Shown piece by piece: positions 1 through 8,961 of a stretch of 64,000 bases of DNA. The notes beneath the pieces are model-generated. The model ran no database searches and was not told the origin of the DNA. It was given only the letters and a program-made list of their open reading frames with translations. Each line of letters begins with the position of its first letter. The stretch's first letter is position 1. The stretch spans positions 352,501 through 416,500 of the forward strand of contig NZ_JALJAZ010000001.1 of assembly GCF_022899245.1 (NCBI RefSeq), written 5' to 3'. Made by a program: the position numbers and the translations under genes. This DNA is from Falsirhodobacter halotolerans. Its GTDB lineage: Bacteria > Pseudomonadota > Alphaproteobacteria > Rhodobacterales > Rhodobacteraceae.

Positions 1-876
1 CTCGATGCATACGTGGAGGGAGCGAAGGAAATCGCCCGAGAGGAGCAAAAGACGCTTGCAGCAGAACGCGCGGCGGCCGAGGCGGCACGGGGCGGGCGAG
101 GTGGCGGTGGCGGGGGTGGCGGTTCTGCCGCCCAACGAACGCCGACCGACATCTTTGCCAACACGGATACCAATCTGACGGGGCTGGAACGCCAGATCGA
201 CCTGATCGGCAAGTCCTCGACCGAGGTGGCCCGCCTGCAAGCGCAGTGGGCGATCATGGACGAGGCCAAGCGCGCTGGCATCCCCCTGAATGACGAGATG
301 AACGCCAAGATCAGCGCACAAGCTGACGAGGTGGCGCGGCTGACGGGCGAACTGGAGCGCGGGCAGTTGGCGCAGCAGCAGTTCGACAACGCGATCGACA
401 GCATCGCCGGATCACTCAGCAGCCTGATCACCAGCGGTCAGAGCGTTCGGGAGAGCCTCGGGAACATCTTCCGGGGCATTGCGAACGACATCGTGAAAAG
501 CGGCATCCAGTCGGCCTTGTCACGCGCGCTGACGGCCCCAGCCGCCGGTGGGGGCGGTGGGTTCGGCGGACTGCTGACCAAGGTGTTCGGGGGCTTCCGA
601 GCGGATGGCGGGCCCGTGTCGCCCGGCAAGGCCTATGTGGTCGGGGAGCGGGGCCCCGAGGTGATCGTGCCCCGGGCGATGGGATCGGTCATCCCGAACC
701 ACAAGCTGGGGGGAGGATCTTCCGGCAGCACGATCATGATCGACATGACGGGCGCCACGGGAAATGCCGAGGTGCAGAACATGGTTCGGGCAGGGGTGAC
801 CGAGGGGCTGCGCGCCTATGACAGCGCCATGCCCAACCGGGTGCAGACGATCAATCGCAATCCGAGGTTTCGCTGA
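1..876 (+). CDS. Phage tail tape-measure protein, C-terminal part (5' end outside window)
   Basis: The reading frame is open to the first base, so the GTG at 13 is probably internal and the gene begins upstream. The visible 291 residues include a Lys/Ala-rich helical stretch, a Gly-rich linker (about residues 33-43), a coiled-coil-like middle, and a C-terminal block with FRADGGPV, GKAYVVGERGPE and a run ending in PNRVQ. This C-terminal pattern is typical of tape-measure proteins of siphovirus prophages, which set tail length and help DNA delivery. The stop overlaps the next start (TGATG), so the tail genes are translationally coupled. Confidence 0.85.
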   Translation, partial: LDAYVEGAKEIAREEQKTLAAERAAAEAARGGRGGGGGGGGSAAQRTPTDIFANTDTNLTGLERQIDLIGKSSTEVARLQAQWAIMDEAKRAGIPLNDEMNAKISAQADEVARLTGELERGQLAQQQFDNAIDSIAGSLSSLITSGQSVRESLGNIFRGIANDIVKSGIQSALSRALTAPAAGGGGGFGGLLTKVFGGFRADGGPVSPGKAYVVGERGPEVIVPRAMGSVIPNHKLGGGSSGSTIMIDMTGATGNAEVQNMVRAGVTEGLRAYDSAMPNRVQTINRNPRFR

Positions 877-1514
877 TGGCCGTTCCGTTTCCTATGGATG
901 CCGAGTTCTTTGCCGGCCTGCCGGTGATGTCGGCTTCATTCGATCTGGGCGAGGCCATGCAGTTCAGCGGTCGTACGGCGGGCGGTGCTGTCATGACAGC
1001 GGGCCTTGGTGCGAGGTTATGGACGGGATCGGTTTCGCTCTCTCCCATGCTGCCCGCCGCCGCAGAAGCTATCCGCGCGAAGTTGAGCGTTTTGCGAGAG
1101 CCGGGTCGCAGCCTCTTTGTGCGTCCATGCCCTGCCTCGCATCGTGCTGCAAGGATGGGCCTGACGGGGGTGACCATATCGGCTTTGGCCGCGAACGGTC
1201 GCGAACTTCGCTTGGCTGGCCTGCCCAGTGGGTTCGTCCTGCGGGCAGGTAGCCCCCTGTCGTTCCAGTACGGCACCAATCCGGCCCGCTATGCCTTTCA
1301 CCGCGTCGTTTCGGATGTGGTGATCGGGTCCGGGGCATCGCCGATGATCGAGGTCACGCCCGCAATAAGGCCAGGGGCCGCAGTTGGCGCAACGGTTCAG
1401 GTGTCGAAGCCGTTCTTCAAGGCGATCATCCTGCCGGGAAGCGTATCGGCGGGTTCCGCCGCCCGACCTTATGTCTCCGGCATCTCGTTCGATATCCAGC
1501 AGACTCTGAGGTAA
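876..1514 (+). CDS. Putative phage tail protein following the tape measure (212 aa)
   Basis: I do not recognise a named family with confidence. The protein is 212 residues, mostly predicted beta structure, without signal peptide, membrane segment or cysteine motif. It starts at an ATG overlapping the tape-measure stop and ends two bases before the next gene. Directly after the tape measure and before two tail-tip genes, siphoviruses usually encode distal-tail or minor-tail proteins, so a structural role at the tail tip is inferred from position only. The opposite-strand ORFs here are GC-driven shadows. Confidence 0.7.
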   Translation: MAVPFPMDAEFFAGLPVMSASFDLGEAMQFSGRTAGGAVMTAGLGARLWTGSVSLSPMLPAAAEAIRAKLSVLREPGRSLFVRPCPASHRAARMGLTGVTISALAANGRELRLAGLPSGFVLRAGSPLSFQYGTNPARYAFHRVVSDVVIGSGASPMIEVTPAIRPGAAVGATVQVSKPFFKAIILPGSVSAGSAARPYVSGISFDIQQTLR

Positions 1515-1516
1515 CC

Positions 1517-2122
1517 ATGCGCGATCTTGCCCCTGCCATTCTCGCCGCTCGCGCCGCGCGGGCTGGCATCATATCGCGCCACCTGATCTGGATTGAAGCG
1601 AGGGACCGGGAGACGGGGGCAGCCTCCCCGATCGGGTTTTGGACAGGCGACGACCATCAGGACTTCACCATCGGGAACGCTGTCCGCACCTATTACGGGG
1701 CGGGCACGGTCGGGGGCCTGCCGCAATTCGTGGAAGAGACCGGGGTTCAGGTCCGCAGCCACAACATCACCTTCTCGGGCATCGCGCCCGAGGTGGAGAT
1801 TGCCCTGCGCGGCTATGACGTGCGTTTGGTTCCGTGTCAGATTCACCGGGCGGAATTCGACACCCTCACCGGGGCGCTGTTGGCGCCACCGCGCCCCGTG
1901 ATCGACGGGGAGGTGTCGGGGGTGACGATCACCACACCCGCCCAGGGCGGTGAGGCCACAGCGACGCTGTCGGTGCTGTCCAACGCCGTGATGCTGACCC
2001 GCCCCCTGCCGCGCAAGCGGTCGGACGAAAGCCTGCGGGCGCGGCGGCCGCAGGACGCATTCCTGCAATACGCCCGTATCAGCGGCGCCAAAGGCGACCT
2101 CTGGGGGGCCAAGACGGTCTGA
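1517..2122 (+). CDS. Putative minor tail protein (201 aa)
   Basis: A 201-residue soluble protein that starts with a helical Ala/Arg-rich stretch and continues as beta-rich sequence containing IGFWTGDDHQDF and VRTYYGAGTVGGLPQF. The arrangement resembles DUF2163-type minor tail proteins that precede the peptidase-like and J-like genes in rhodobacteral prophages, but this assignment comes from gene order and general resemblance. It is separated from the previous stop by two bases and from the next start by six. No catalytic motif is seen. Confidence 0.68.
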   Translation: MRDLAPAILAARAARAGIISRHLIWIEARDRETGAASPIGFWTGDDHQDFTIGNAVRTYYGAGTVGGLPQFVEETGVQVRSHNITFSGIAPEVEIALRGYDVRLVPCQIHRAEFDTLTGALLAPPRPVIDGEVSGVTITTPAQGGEATATLSVLSNAVMLTRPLPRKRSDESLRARRPQDAFLQYARISGAKGDLWGAKTV

Positions 2123-2128
2123 CACCCC

Positions 2129-2515
2129 ATGATCATGCTTCACCGCTACCTCGCCGCATCAGCGCGCGAGCCTTTTGCCTATGGCCAGCATGACTGCGCC
2201 ACATTCGCCGCCCGTTGGGTCGAGATACGGACCGGGCGGGATATCTCGGACGGGCTGATCGGCCGCTATACCACGATGCGCGACGGGCTGCGGATCATGC
2301 GCGGCTTGGGGCTGGTCGATCATGTCGCCTTCTTCGCCCGCGCATTGCCCCGCCGCGATGGTTTGCCGCGTGTGGGCGATCTGGTTGCGGTGGCCGGGCT
2401 GGACGGGCCTGCGATGGGCATCTGGGGCGGCGAGGCCGCACATCATCTGGGCGAGACGGGGCTGGTGGCCCTGCCGCTGTCACAAGTCACGGACGTTTTC
2501 GAGGTATCCGCATGA
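2129..2515 (+). CDS. Small tail-assembly protein with papain-like Cys motif (DUF6950/NlpC-P60-like)
   Basis: A 128-residue protein with an N-terminal YGQHDCATFAARW motif. This resembles the Cys-containing helix of NlpC/P60 and CHAP-type folds and of the small DUF6950 family found just upstream of phage J genes. A His doublet (AAHH, near residue 107) could supply the catalytic His. In lambda-like phages the corresponding gene K encodes a tail-tip peptidase, so the role here may be peptidoglycan cleavage or tail-tip assembly. The start is the ATG at 2129; a second in-frame ATG lies at 2135. The stop overlaps the next start as ATGA. Confidence 0.7.
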   Translation: MIMLHRYLAASAREPFAYGQHDCATFAARWVEIRTGRDISDGLIGRYTTMRDGLRIMRGLGLVDHVAFFARALPRRDGLPRVGDLVAVAGLDGPAMGIWGGEAAHHLGETGLVALPLSQVTDVFEVSA

Positions 2516-5500
2516 GCAAGGTCGGCAAGGTTCTCGGCGGTCTCGCCCTCGGCGCGGGCCTCGTCTGGGCAACGGGCGGTCTGGCCGCCGGCGGGTGGGC
2601 CGCCTCCGCCTTGGGCGGCACGGTCGCGCGCCAGCTTCTGACCTCGGTCGCGCTGACGGCCCTGTCCACGGCGCTTGCATCGACCCCGGCTGCGGGAACG
2701 ACGACGGGTGGCGTGCGATCGAGCGATACGGGTCGTGGCGACATCAATCCTGACAGCTTCGTGCTGGGCCGCTATGCCGTCGCCGGATCGCATGTCTGCC
2801 CGCCCTACGCCCATTCCCTGTCGGGCTACGACCGGCCGAACATCATCCTCAACTACGTCATTCACCTTGGTGGGCGCCCGGGGCAGCGACTGGCGGGGCT
2901 GATGATCGATGGTGCCACGGTGGAGATCACCGATACCGTGCATACCGACTATGGCCGGGAGGTCAGCATCGGCGGCGCGCGCGGACATGCCTGGGTGCAG
3001 TATTACGACGGGACGCAGACCGCTGCCGATCCCATGCTGCGCAGCCGCTACGCCAATCACCGTGATCGCCCGTGGGGTGCGGACATGGTCGGCACCGGCA
3101 TCTGCTATGCCGTCATGACCTTCGCATGGTGGGAGGGGTTCCAAGGGTTTCCGTCCTGCCAATTCATCTTGGATGGGGCGCCGCTTTATGACCCGCGTCG
3201 CGACAGCAGCGTGGGCGGTAACGGTGCGCAGCGGTGGGGCAATCCCGCGACGTGGGCCGGGACAGAGAACCCCGCCGTGCAGATCTACAATCTGCTGCGC
3301 GGCATCCGCCTGCCGGGCGGTGCGGTCTATGGGGGTCGGGCAACGGCGGCGCAACTGCCGCTGGCCAACTGGATGGCGGCCATGGACGCCTGCGATGCGC
3401 CGGTGGCGCTGGAGGGAGGTGGGTCCGAACCGGCATGGCGTACCTCGTATGAGGCTCTGCTGTCGGATGAGCCCGCGGCGGTGATCGAGGAACTGGCGAA
3501 GGCGGCGTCCATCCAGTTGACGGAAAGCGGTGGCGTCTGGCGCGCACGTGTCGGCGGCCCGGGTCTGCCCGTGGGGCATCTGACCGATGACGACATTCTC
3601 GCGACCGAGGAGCAGACGTTCGACATGTTCCCCGCGCTCGATGCGACCCATAACGGCGTGTCGGTGTCGTTCCCGGATCCTGCGTCGAACTGGCAGGCGG
3701 CGGAGGCTCCGCTCTACCTCCGCTCGGATTTCGTTGCAGACGATGGCGGCAAGGAGCTTGTGGCGGATCTGACTGTTTCGGCAGCGCCCTATGCCGATCA
3801 GGTGCAGCGTTTGGGGCGGGCCTATGTCGAGGAGGAGCGTCGGTTCCGCCGGCACGTCCTAACTTTGCCCCCGGATTATGGCGCGGTCGAACCGCTGGAC
3901 TCGATCACCTGGTCGAGCGAGCGCAACGGCTATGACGCCAAGGTGTTCGAAGTCTCGGCCGCCACCACGGATCCGGTGACACAACTGGTCAGCGTCACGC
4001 TGCGCGAGCGCGATCCCGAAGATTACAACTGGCAACCGGGCTTCACCTTGCCCTACACCCCGCAGCCTGCCGTGCCGTTTCAGCCGCCGCAGATTGATCT
4101 TGCCGCCGGGTTTACGGTGGCGGGTGTGGTCCTGACCGACGATGCGGGCAACGCGCGCCGTCCGGCCCTGCGCCTGTCTTGGGATACCTTCGATCTGGAT
4201 CCGCTGTCGGCGGTTCTGTGGCAGGTGCGCCGCGCGGGCGAAACCGTGTCGCTGCGCGGCACCGTGGGCGATGTGGCGGCGGGCGAGGTGATCGCCGCCG
4301 ATGGGATCGTGCCGGGCCAAGTTTACGAGGCGCGAATCCGCCCCGACCTGCGCGGCTATGACGCCCGTTGGACCAGGTGGCTGTCGGTGACTGCCCCGGA
4401 TGTCAAGCTGCAGCCCGACGATATCGGCCAGCAGGTCTGGGACAACTTCACCGACATCGCCACGAAGGTGGGCATTGAGACGGTCACCGCGTTCCCGGCC
4501 AATCCGACGCCCGACAAGATCGTGCTGAAGATGCCGGAGGCGGTGCTTTATCGCTGGGACGGCAACGCGTGGGTCACCACGATCTTTGCCGGTGTGCCGA
4601 ACGGGGCGATCGACGCCACCAAGATCGCCCAGGGGCTGGCGCTGATCCAGAACGTGGAGGGCGACACCCTTCCCACGATCCGCACCGCCACCACGATCAC
4701 CTTCAAGGGGCGGCTCTATTCGTGGGACGGCACCCGCTACAGCGCCGATGTTCCGGCGGTGAACGTCACCGGCCAGCTGACCAATGACCAGATCGCCGCC
4801 GTCGCGGCGGCGAAGCTGACGGGCCAGATCGGATCGGTGCAGATTGCCGATCGCGCGGTGTCGACGGCCAAGATCGCGGATGGCGCGATTGCGGCTGGCA
4901 AGCTCGCCTCGGGCGCGGTCACGGATGACAAGATCGCGGATGCCGCTCTGTCGCTGTCGAAGTTCGCGGACGGGCTGCGTCCGATCGAGCGGGTCACCTC
5001 CTTGCCGGGGGCGCCCCACGTCCTCGGGCGGGTGGTGTCGCTGACCACGGAGGGCGGCAAGCTCTACCGCAACACCGGCAGCGGCTGGACGGCCAGCGTT
5101 CCGGCGGCGGACGTGTCGGGGCAGCTTGGCAATGATCAGATCGCGGCCATCGCGGCGGCAAAGCTGACCGGGCAGATCACCGGCACCCAGATCACCGACC
5201 GGGCAATCAGCACAGGCAAGATGGCGGCGGGTTCGGTCAGCACGGCCATTCTTGCCGCCGGATCGGTGGTGGCCGACACGCTGGCCGCGTTTGCGGTCAC
5301 GGCGGGCAAACTGGCGGCGGCCAGCGTCACGGCACTGGCCTTGGCGGCGAACTCGGTCACGGCGGGGGCAATTGCCGCCAATGCGATCGAGGCGGGGCAT
5401 ATCCAGGCCGGGGCGATCAGCACCGATGCCTTGGCGGCGAATGCCGTCACGGCCTCCAAGTTGGTGATCACCGACTTCACCAATCTGGTGACCAACGGCA

Positions 5501-7512
5501 TCTTCGCCGGGGGATCGTCGGACGGGTGGAACCTTGCCAGCGGGGTATCGGTCCTGCCCTCCCCCTCCAACGTGCCGTCAGAGTTCGCTCTGCGGATCGA
5601 CACGATGGACGGGGGGCTGAACACCTGGACAAAGCGGATCCCGGTCGCGCCGGGGGACGAGGTGTTCGGCTCGCTTCGGGCACGGGCGAGCGGCAGCAGC
5701 GATCGGCTGATGACCGTGCGCATGCGGCTGGTCTTCGAGGATGGGAGCGGCAACCAGCTGGCGGCCAATCACCTCTTCACCCAGACCACGCAATCCACCA
5801 CGCCGGTGGTCTTCTCCGGCAGCGTGGTGGCCCCGCCGGGGGCTGCAGCGTTCTATGTGACGGTGCAGCGGATCTCCGACGATCAGCAACGATACTACGG
5901 CTATCTCGACAGCGTCACCGTGCGGTGGAAGACCCAAGGCGAACTGATCGTGGATGGGGCGATCACCGCCGCCAAGCTCATGGCCAATGCCGTCACGGCA
6001 GCGGCCATCGCGGCGGGCACCATCACCTCGGCGGAGATTGCCAGCGGGGCCATCACCACGGCCAAGCTGGACGCGCTGGCGGTCACCACGGCCAAGATCG
6101 CCGCCTCGGCCGTCACGGCCAGTCAGATCGCGGCCAACGCCATCACGGCGCGCGAGATCCAATCGGCCTCGATCAGCACGACGCTTCTGGCGGCGGGCGC
6201 GGTGGTGGCCGACAAGATCGCCACCGACGCGGTGACCACGCGGGCCTTGGCCGCCAACAGTGTGAGCGCGAATGCCCTTGCGGCAAACTCGGTCACGGCG
6301 AGTGCCATCGCCGCCAACGCGATCACGGCGGCCAAGATCGCCGCCGGGGCCGTGGGGGCGGAACAGATCGCGGCCAAGGCCATCGCCACGTCGAAGCTGG
6401 CCGTCTCCAATCTGGAGAACCTGTTCGACGGGGCCGATGCGATGGCCACAAGCCCCTTCCTTCCCACTTCAGGGGCGAATGGCGGGCGCGGTGACTGGTC
6501 CAGCGCGTCGGGCCAAACCGGCTATCGGGGCCAATCGGCGCTGATGATCGCCGGGGCATGGTCCGGGGTGGCTTATGAGATGCCCTCGTTCCCGGTCACG
6601 CCGGGGGCGGAGTATTTCATCCGGTTCTACGGTGTGCGCGATGCGTCGTGGAACGGGCAATCGGCCAACTCGAAGCTGCGCATCGGGGATCAGAACGGGT
6701 CATTCCTCGCGTCCATCTCCTACGCTGCCGGGGATCTGCCGCATTTCACCTCGTCCAATTGGGCGGAGCGGAGCGCGGTGTTCCGGGTGCCGGACGGGGT
6801 GAATGCGCTGAACATCACCCTTGGCAACGACGCCACAGCGGGCACAGCCTATCTTGCCGGGTTCGAAATGCGTCTGCGCAACAGCGGCGAGTTGATCGTG
6901 GATGGGGCGATCACGGCGGCCAAGATCATGGCGGGGTCCATCACCGCCAACGCGATCGCGGCCTCGGCCATCCTCGCCAGCCATCTGGCGGCTGGGTCGG
7001 TGACGGCGAATGCCCTGGCGGCAAACTCGGTCACCGCGCGGGCCATCGCCGCGAAGTCGATCACGGCGGACGCCATGGCGGCACGGTCGGTCACCTTCGA
7101 AAATGGGGCTATCGATCGTCTTGCCGTCCGGACGTTCAACATCGGCGACAATCAGGTCACCGTGCCGGTCGGCATGTCCGGGCCGGTTGTCGAGCAAACG
7201 GGGCCGAATACCTATGCTCAGCTGGCGCGGGTGGTGATCCCACTCTCGCAAGCTGCGCCGATCCTAATTTGGTGGTCCATCCGGCATGGATATTACGATG
7301 GAGGCTTTGGACGCTATGGCATCCGTTTGGAGGTCAACGGGCAGATCGTCACGGAGAAGTCGGACAACAACCTGCCCGCAGACTGGCCGTCTGGTCAGTT
7401 CATGGTGCAGGGCACGACCGGCAACAATGTGGTCCGGCTGCTGTGGCGGGGGTGGGACGCTGCCCGCATCACCGCCGAAGGTCAGCTTGCAGCGATCGGG
7501 GCCATGAAATGA
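2512..7512 (+). CDS. J-like tail-tip / host-specificity protein with alternating repeat and globular modules (1666 aa)
   Basis: The start is the ATG at 2512, coupled by ATGA to the previous gene; an apparent upstream extension is a shadow. Residues 1-60 are hydrophobic and Ala/Gly-rich. Residues about 70-640 match the general organisation of phage tail-tip J proteins (Phage-tail_3 and fibronectin-like regions). The rest alternates degenerate Ala/Ile/Thr repeats of the type AITAAKIAAGAV (about residues 747-983, 1143-1297 and 1460-1530) with two predicted jelly-roll-like globular domains (about 983-1143 and 1300-1460). Each globular domain is followed by GELIVDGAITAAK. A short globular end (about 1530-1666) probably contacts the receptor. 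It should form the trimeric tip that recognises the host surface. Confidence 0.88.
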   Translation: MSKVGKVLGGLALGAGLVWATGGLAAGGWAASALGGTVARQLLTSVALTALSTALASTPAAGTTTGGVRSSDTGRGDINPDSFVLGRYAVAGSHVCPPYAHSLSGYDRPNIILNYVIHLGGRPGQRLAGLMIDGATVEITDTVHTDYGREVSIGGARGHAWVQYYDGTQTAADPMLRSRYANHRDRPWGADMVGTGICYAVMTFAWWEGFQGFPSCQFILDGAPLYDPRRDSSVGGNGAQRWGNPATWAGTENPAVQIYNLLRGIRLPGGAVYGGRATAAQLPLANWMAAMDACDAPVALEGGGSEPAWRTSYEALLSDEPAAVIEELAKAASIQLTESGGVWRARVGGPGLPVGHLTDDDILATEEQTFDMFPALDATHNGVSVSFPDPASNWQAAEAPLYLRSDFVADDGGKELVADLTVSAAPYADQVQRLGRAYVEEERRFRRHVLTLPPDYGAVEPLDSITWSSERNGYDAKVFEVSAATTDPVTQLVSVTLRERDPEDYNWQPGFTLPYTPQPAVPFQPPQIDLAAGFTVAGVVLTDDAGNARRPALRLSWDTFDLDPLSAVLWQVRRAGETVSLRGTVGDVAAGEVIAADGIVPGQVYEARIRPDLRGYDARWTRWLSVTAPDVKLQPDDIGQQVWDNFTDIATKVGIETVTAFPANPTPDKIVLKMPEAVLYRWDGNAWVTTIFAGVPNGAIDATKIAQGLALIQNVEGDTLPTIRTATTITFKGRLYSWDGTRYSADVPAVNVTGQLTNDQIAAVAAAKLTGQIGSVQIADRAVSTAKIADGAIAAGKLASGAVTDDKIADAALSLSKFADGLRPIERVTSLPGAPHVLGRVVSLTTEGGKLYRNTGSGWTASVPAADVSGQLGNDQIAAIAAAKLTGQITGTQITDRAISTGKMAAGSVSTAILAAGSVVADTLAAFAVTAGKLAAASVTALALAANSVTAGAIAANAIEAGHIQAGAISTDALAANAVTASKLVITDFTNLVTNGIFAGGSSDGWNLASGVSVLPSPSNVPSEFALRIDTMDGGLNTWTKRIPVAPGDEVFGSLRARASGSSDRLMTVRMRLVFEDGSGNQLAANHLFTQTTQSTTPVVFSGSVVAPPGAAAFYVTVQRISDDQQRYYGYLDSVTVRWKTQGELIVDGAITAAKLMANAVTAAAIAAGTITSAEIASGAITTAKLDALAVTTAKIAASAVTASQIAANAITAREIQSASISTTLLAAGAVVADKIATDAVTTRALAANSVSANALAANSVTASAIAANAITAAKIAAGAVGAEQIAAKAIATSKLAVSNLENLFDGADAMATSPFLPTSGANGGRGDWSSASGQTGYRGQSALMIAGAWSGVAYEMPSFPVTPGAEYFIRFYGVRDASWNGQSANSKLRIGDQNGSFLASISYAAGDLPHFTSSNWAERSAVFRVPDGVNALNITLGNDATAGTAYLAGFEMRLRNSGELIVDGAITAAKIMAGSITANAIAASAILASHLAAGSVTANALAANSVTARAIAAKSITADAMAARSVTFENGAIDRLAVRTFNIGDNQVTVPVGMSGPVVEQTGPNTYAQLARVVIPLSQAAPILIWWSIRHGYYDGGFGRYGIRLEVNGQIVTEKSDNNLPADWPSGQFMVQGTTGNNVVRLLWRGWDAARITAEGQLAAIGAMK

Positions 7513-7904
7513 GCCGGTATCTTCTGTTTGACGACGTAGGCCACTGCCTCGGGGCCATCGACACCGACAGCGACCTGATCCTCTCGGCCAACATCCCGGA
7601 GGGAGGCGCGGCCATCGCGAGCAGCGCATCCCCATCGGACGTGTATCTCAAGGGGGGGAAGGTCAGAAACCTTCCCCCGCGCCCCGGCCCGTGGGCGGTG
7701 TTCGACATCGCCCACGACCGATGGACGGACCCCCGCACGGCCTCGGACGTCACCGCCGAAGAGGACGCGCAGACCCGTGCGGAGGCGGCAGCGTATCTAG
7801 CCGACACCGACTGGATGGTCATCCGCGCGGCGGAGGGCGGCAAACCGGTCCCAGACGACATCACCGCCCGCCGCGCTGCGGCGCGCGCGGCGCTGTCGTC
7901 CTGA
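7509..7904 (+). CDS. Tail fibre assembly-like protein (131 aa)
   Basis: The start ATG at 7509 overlaps the J stop. The C-terminal third contains the run YLADTDWMVIRAAEGGKPV followed by PDDITARRAAAR. This 'xxDWxVIR...P..I...R.A.R' pattern is common to small tail-fibre-assembly or DUF4376-like proteins encoded just after fibre genes. The N-terminal half is a short beta-rich region. It may act as a chaperone or capping subunit of the tip protein. The family match rests on the C-terminal motif only. Confidence 0.65.
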   Translation: MSRYLLFDDVGHCLGAIDTDSDLILSANIPEGGAAIASSASPSDVYLKGGKVRNLPPRPGPWAVFDIAHDRWTDPRTASDVTAEEDAQTRAEAAAYLADTDWMVIRAAEGGKPVPDDITARRAAARAALSS

Positions 7905-7958
7905 CATCGCGAGGGGGCGGAATGGTCCGCCCCCCGCATCACCACGAAAGGACAGCCC

Positions 7959-8162
7959 ATGGGCTACAAGGTGCATCTGAAAACTGGCCGCGTCATCACC
8001 CTCGCGGAGGCCGTGCGCGAGGAACGCGACGGCTCGGGCGTTCGCTTCTACAACGCCGAAGGCGTGGGCTGCGGATCGTTCGGCGATGGCGTGGTCGATT
8101 ACGCCTATCCCGATGACAGCGCGGTCGAAGAGCCGGCCACCACCACGGAGGAGAAGGCATGA
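7959..8162 (+). CDS. Small phage protein of unknown function (67 aa)
   Basis: The ATG at 7959 is preceded by a good Shine-Dalgarno (AAAGGAC). The 67-residue product has a basic beta-like N-terminus (GYKVHLKTGRVITL), a Gly-rich middle and an acidic Thr/Glu tail. It ends in an ATGA overlap with the next gene. I do not recognise the family. Position in the tail-tip module suggests a small virion or assembly factor. Confidence 0.6.
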   Translation: MGYKVHLKTGRVITLAEAVREERDGSGVRFYNAEGVGCGSFGDGVVDYAYPDDSAVEEPATTTEEKA

Positions 8163-8353
8163 GCGTGCAGGGCATCGTCGCGCAGAACCGCGAACTGAAA
8201 TGGCACAAGGAGCAGCTGGAGCACCGCTGCCTGACCTTGGGCATCACGCTGGACGAGATGGCAGAAAAGCTGGCCCTCGCGAACGCCCGGATTAAAGAAC
8301 TGGGCGGCGAGCCGATTGCCGACACCCCGCCCGATCCTGCACCCGCCGCCTGA
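8159..8353 (+). CDS. Small coiled-coil phage protein (64 aa)
   Basis: The 64-residue product is mostly one charged helix with heptad-like spacing (residues about 8-50), followed by a Pro/Asp-rich tail (PDPAPAA). It is translationally coupled to the gene before it. The stop is followed within 10 bases by a hairpin at 8364-8379, so this may close a transcription subunit. Function is unknown. Confidence 0.6.
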   Translation: MSVQGIVAQNRELKWHKEQLEHRCLTLGITLDEMAEKLALANARIKELGGEPIADTPPDPAPAA

Positions 8354-8363
8354 TCCCGCAGCG

Positions 8364-8396
8364 CCCGCCCCTCGGCGGGTTCTTTCATATCTGGAG
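8364..8396 (+). terminator. Weak hairpin with downstream leader shared with 11856-11890
   Basis: CCCGCC (8364-8369) pairs with GGCGGG (8374-8379), followed by TTCTTTC. The T-run is interrupted, so it may be only a partial terminator or attenuator. The bases after it (ATATCTGGAG, 8387-8396) supply the ribosome binding site for the gene at 8405 and are identical to the leader of the endolysin gene. Confidence 0.45.
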
Positions 8397-8404
8397 CCTT
8401 TCCC

Positions 8405-8782
8405 ATGACCCTGACCCTTTCGACCGCCCGCCGCAATACGGGGGTGGATGCGATGCTGGCCGACCTCTCCGGGGGCCGTCTGGTGATCCGCACGGCAGGC
8501 AAAGCCGTGCTGGCCACCGTGCCCCTTGCCACGCCCGCCTATGCCCCCGCCGTGGACGGGACCGCCGCGCTACGGCCCGTGGGCGAGGTGACCGCGACCG
8601 CTGCCGGGGTGGCGGCGGAGGCCGTCCTGATCACCGCCAGGGGCGAGGAGGCGATCAGCGGCGATGTGACTCTTTCCGATGAGGCCGGGTTCATCAAGAT
8701 CACCGCCTCCTCGCTGTCGATTGCCGTGAACCAGGTGTTCCGGGTCGATGCCCTGCCGCTGACCCTGCCCGCAGGTGCCTGA
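8405..8782 (+). CDS. Putative small virion protein (125 aa)
   Basis: The ATG at 8405 has GGAG eight bases upstream. The 125-residue product is Ala/Thr/Val-rich with regularly spaced beta strands and no cysteines. Its middle (VTATAAGVAAEAVLITA) and end read like an immunoglobulin-like or decoration-type beta sandwich, but no named family is recognised. The TGATG stop/start overlap couples it to the 59-residue ORF that follows. It lies between the J gene and the glycine-rich tip gene, which suggests a tail-fibre accessory. Confidence 0.6.
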   Translation: MTLTLSTARRNTGVDAMLADLSGGRLVIRTAGKAVLATVPLATPAYAPAVDGTAALRPVGEVTATAAGVAAEAVLITARGEEAISGDVTLSDEAGFIKITASSLSIAVNQVFRVDALPLTLPAGA

Positions 8783-8961
8783 TGGCGACCCTGGGTGTGA
8801 TCCGGCGCGGGGTGGTGGTGAACGCCATCGTGGCCGATGACGCCACGCCCGACCGCGCCGATTGGGTGGCCCTGCCGGACGGGGTGTGGATCGGCTGGCT
8901 GTTCGACGGGGTGAGCTTCACCGATCCCAATCCGCCCCCACCGGAGGATGACGATGTTTGA
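8782..8961 (+). CDS. Very small tail-fibre accessory protein (59 aa)
   Basis: The ATG at 8782 overlaps the preceding stop, and the frame runs 59 codons to a TGA at 8959-8961. The product begins MATLGVIRRGVVVNAIVAD, has a WVALPDGVWIGWLFDG core, and ends in a Pro-rich segment and acidic tail. This form (short beta hairpin, 'VxNxI', then W.GW and a Pro tail) is common among tiny phage tail-fibre-associated proteins. The next gene starts inside its 3' end, so the two are coupled. It is too short for usual ORF cut-offs but is supported by coding style, coupling and position. Confidence 0.6.
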   Translation: MATLGVIRRGVVVNAIVADDATPDRADWVALPDGVWIGWLFDGVSFTDPNPPPPEDDDV

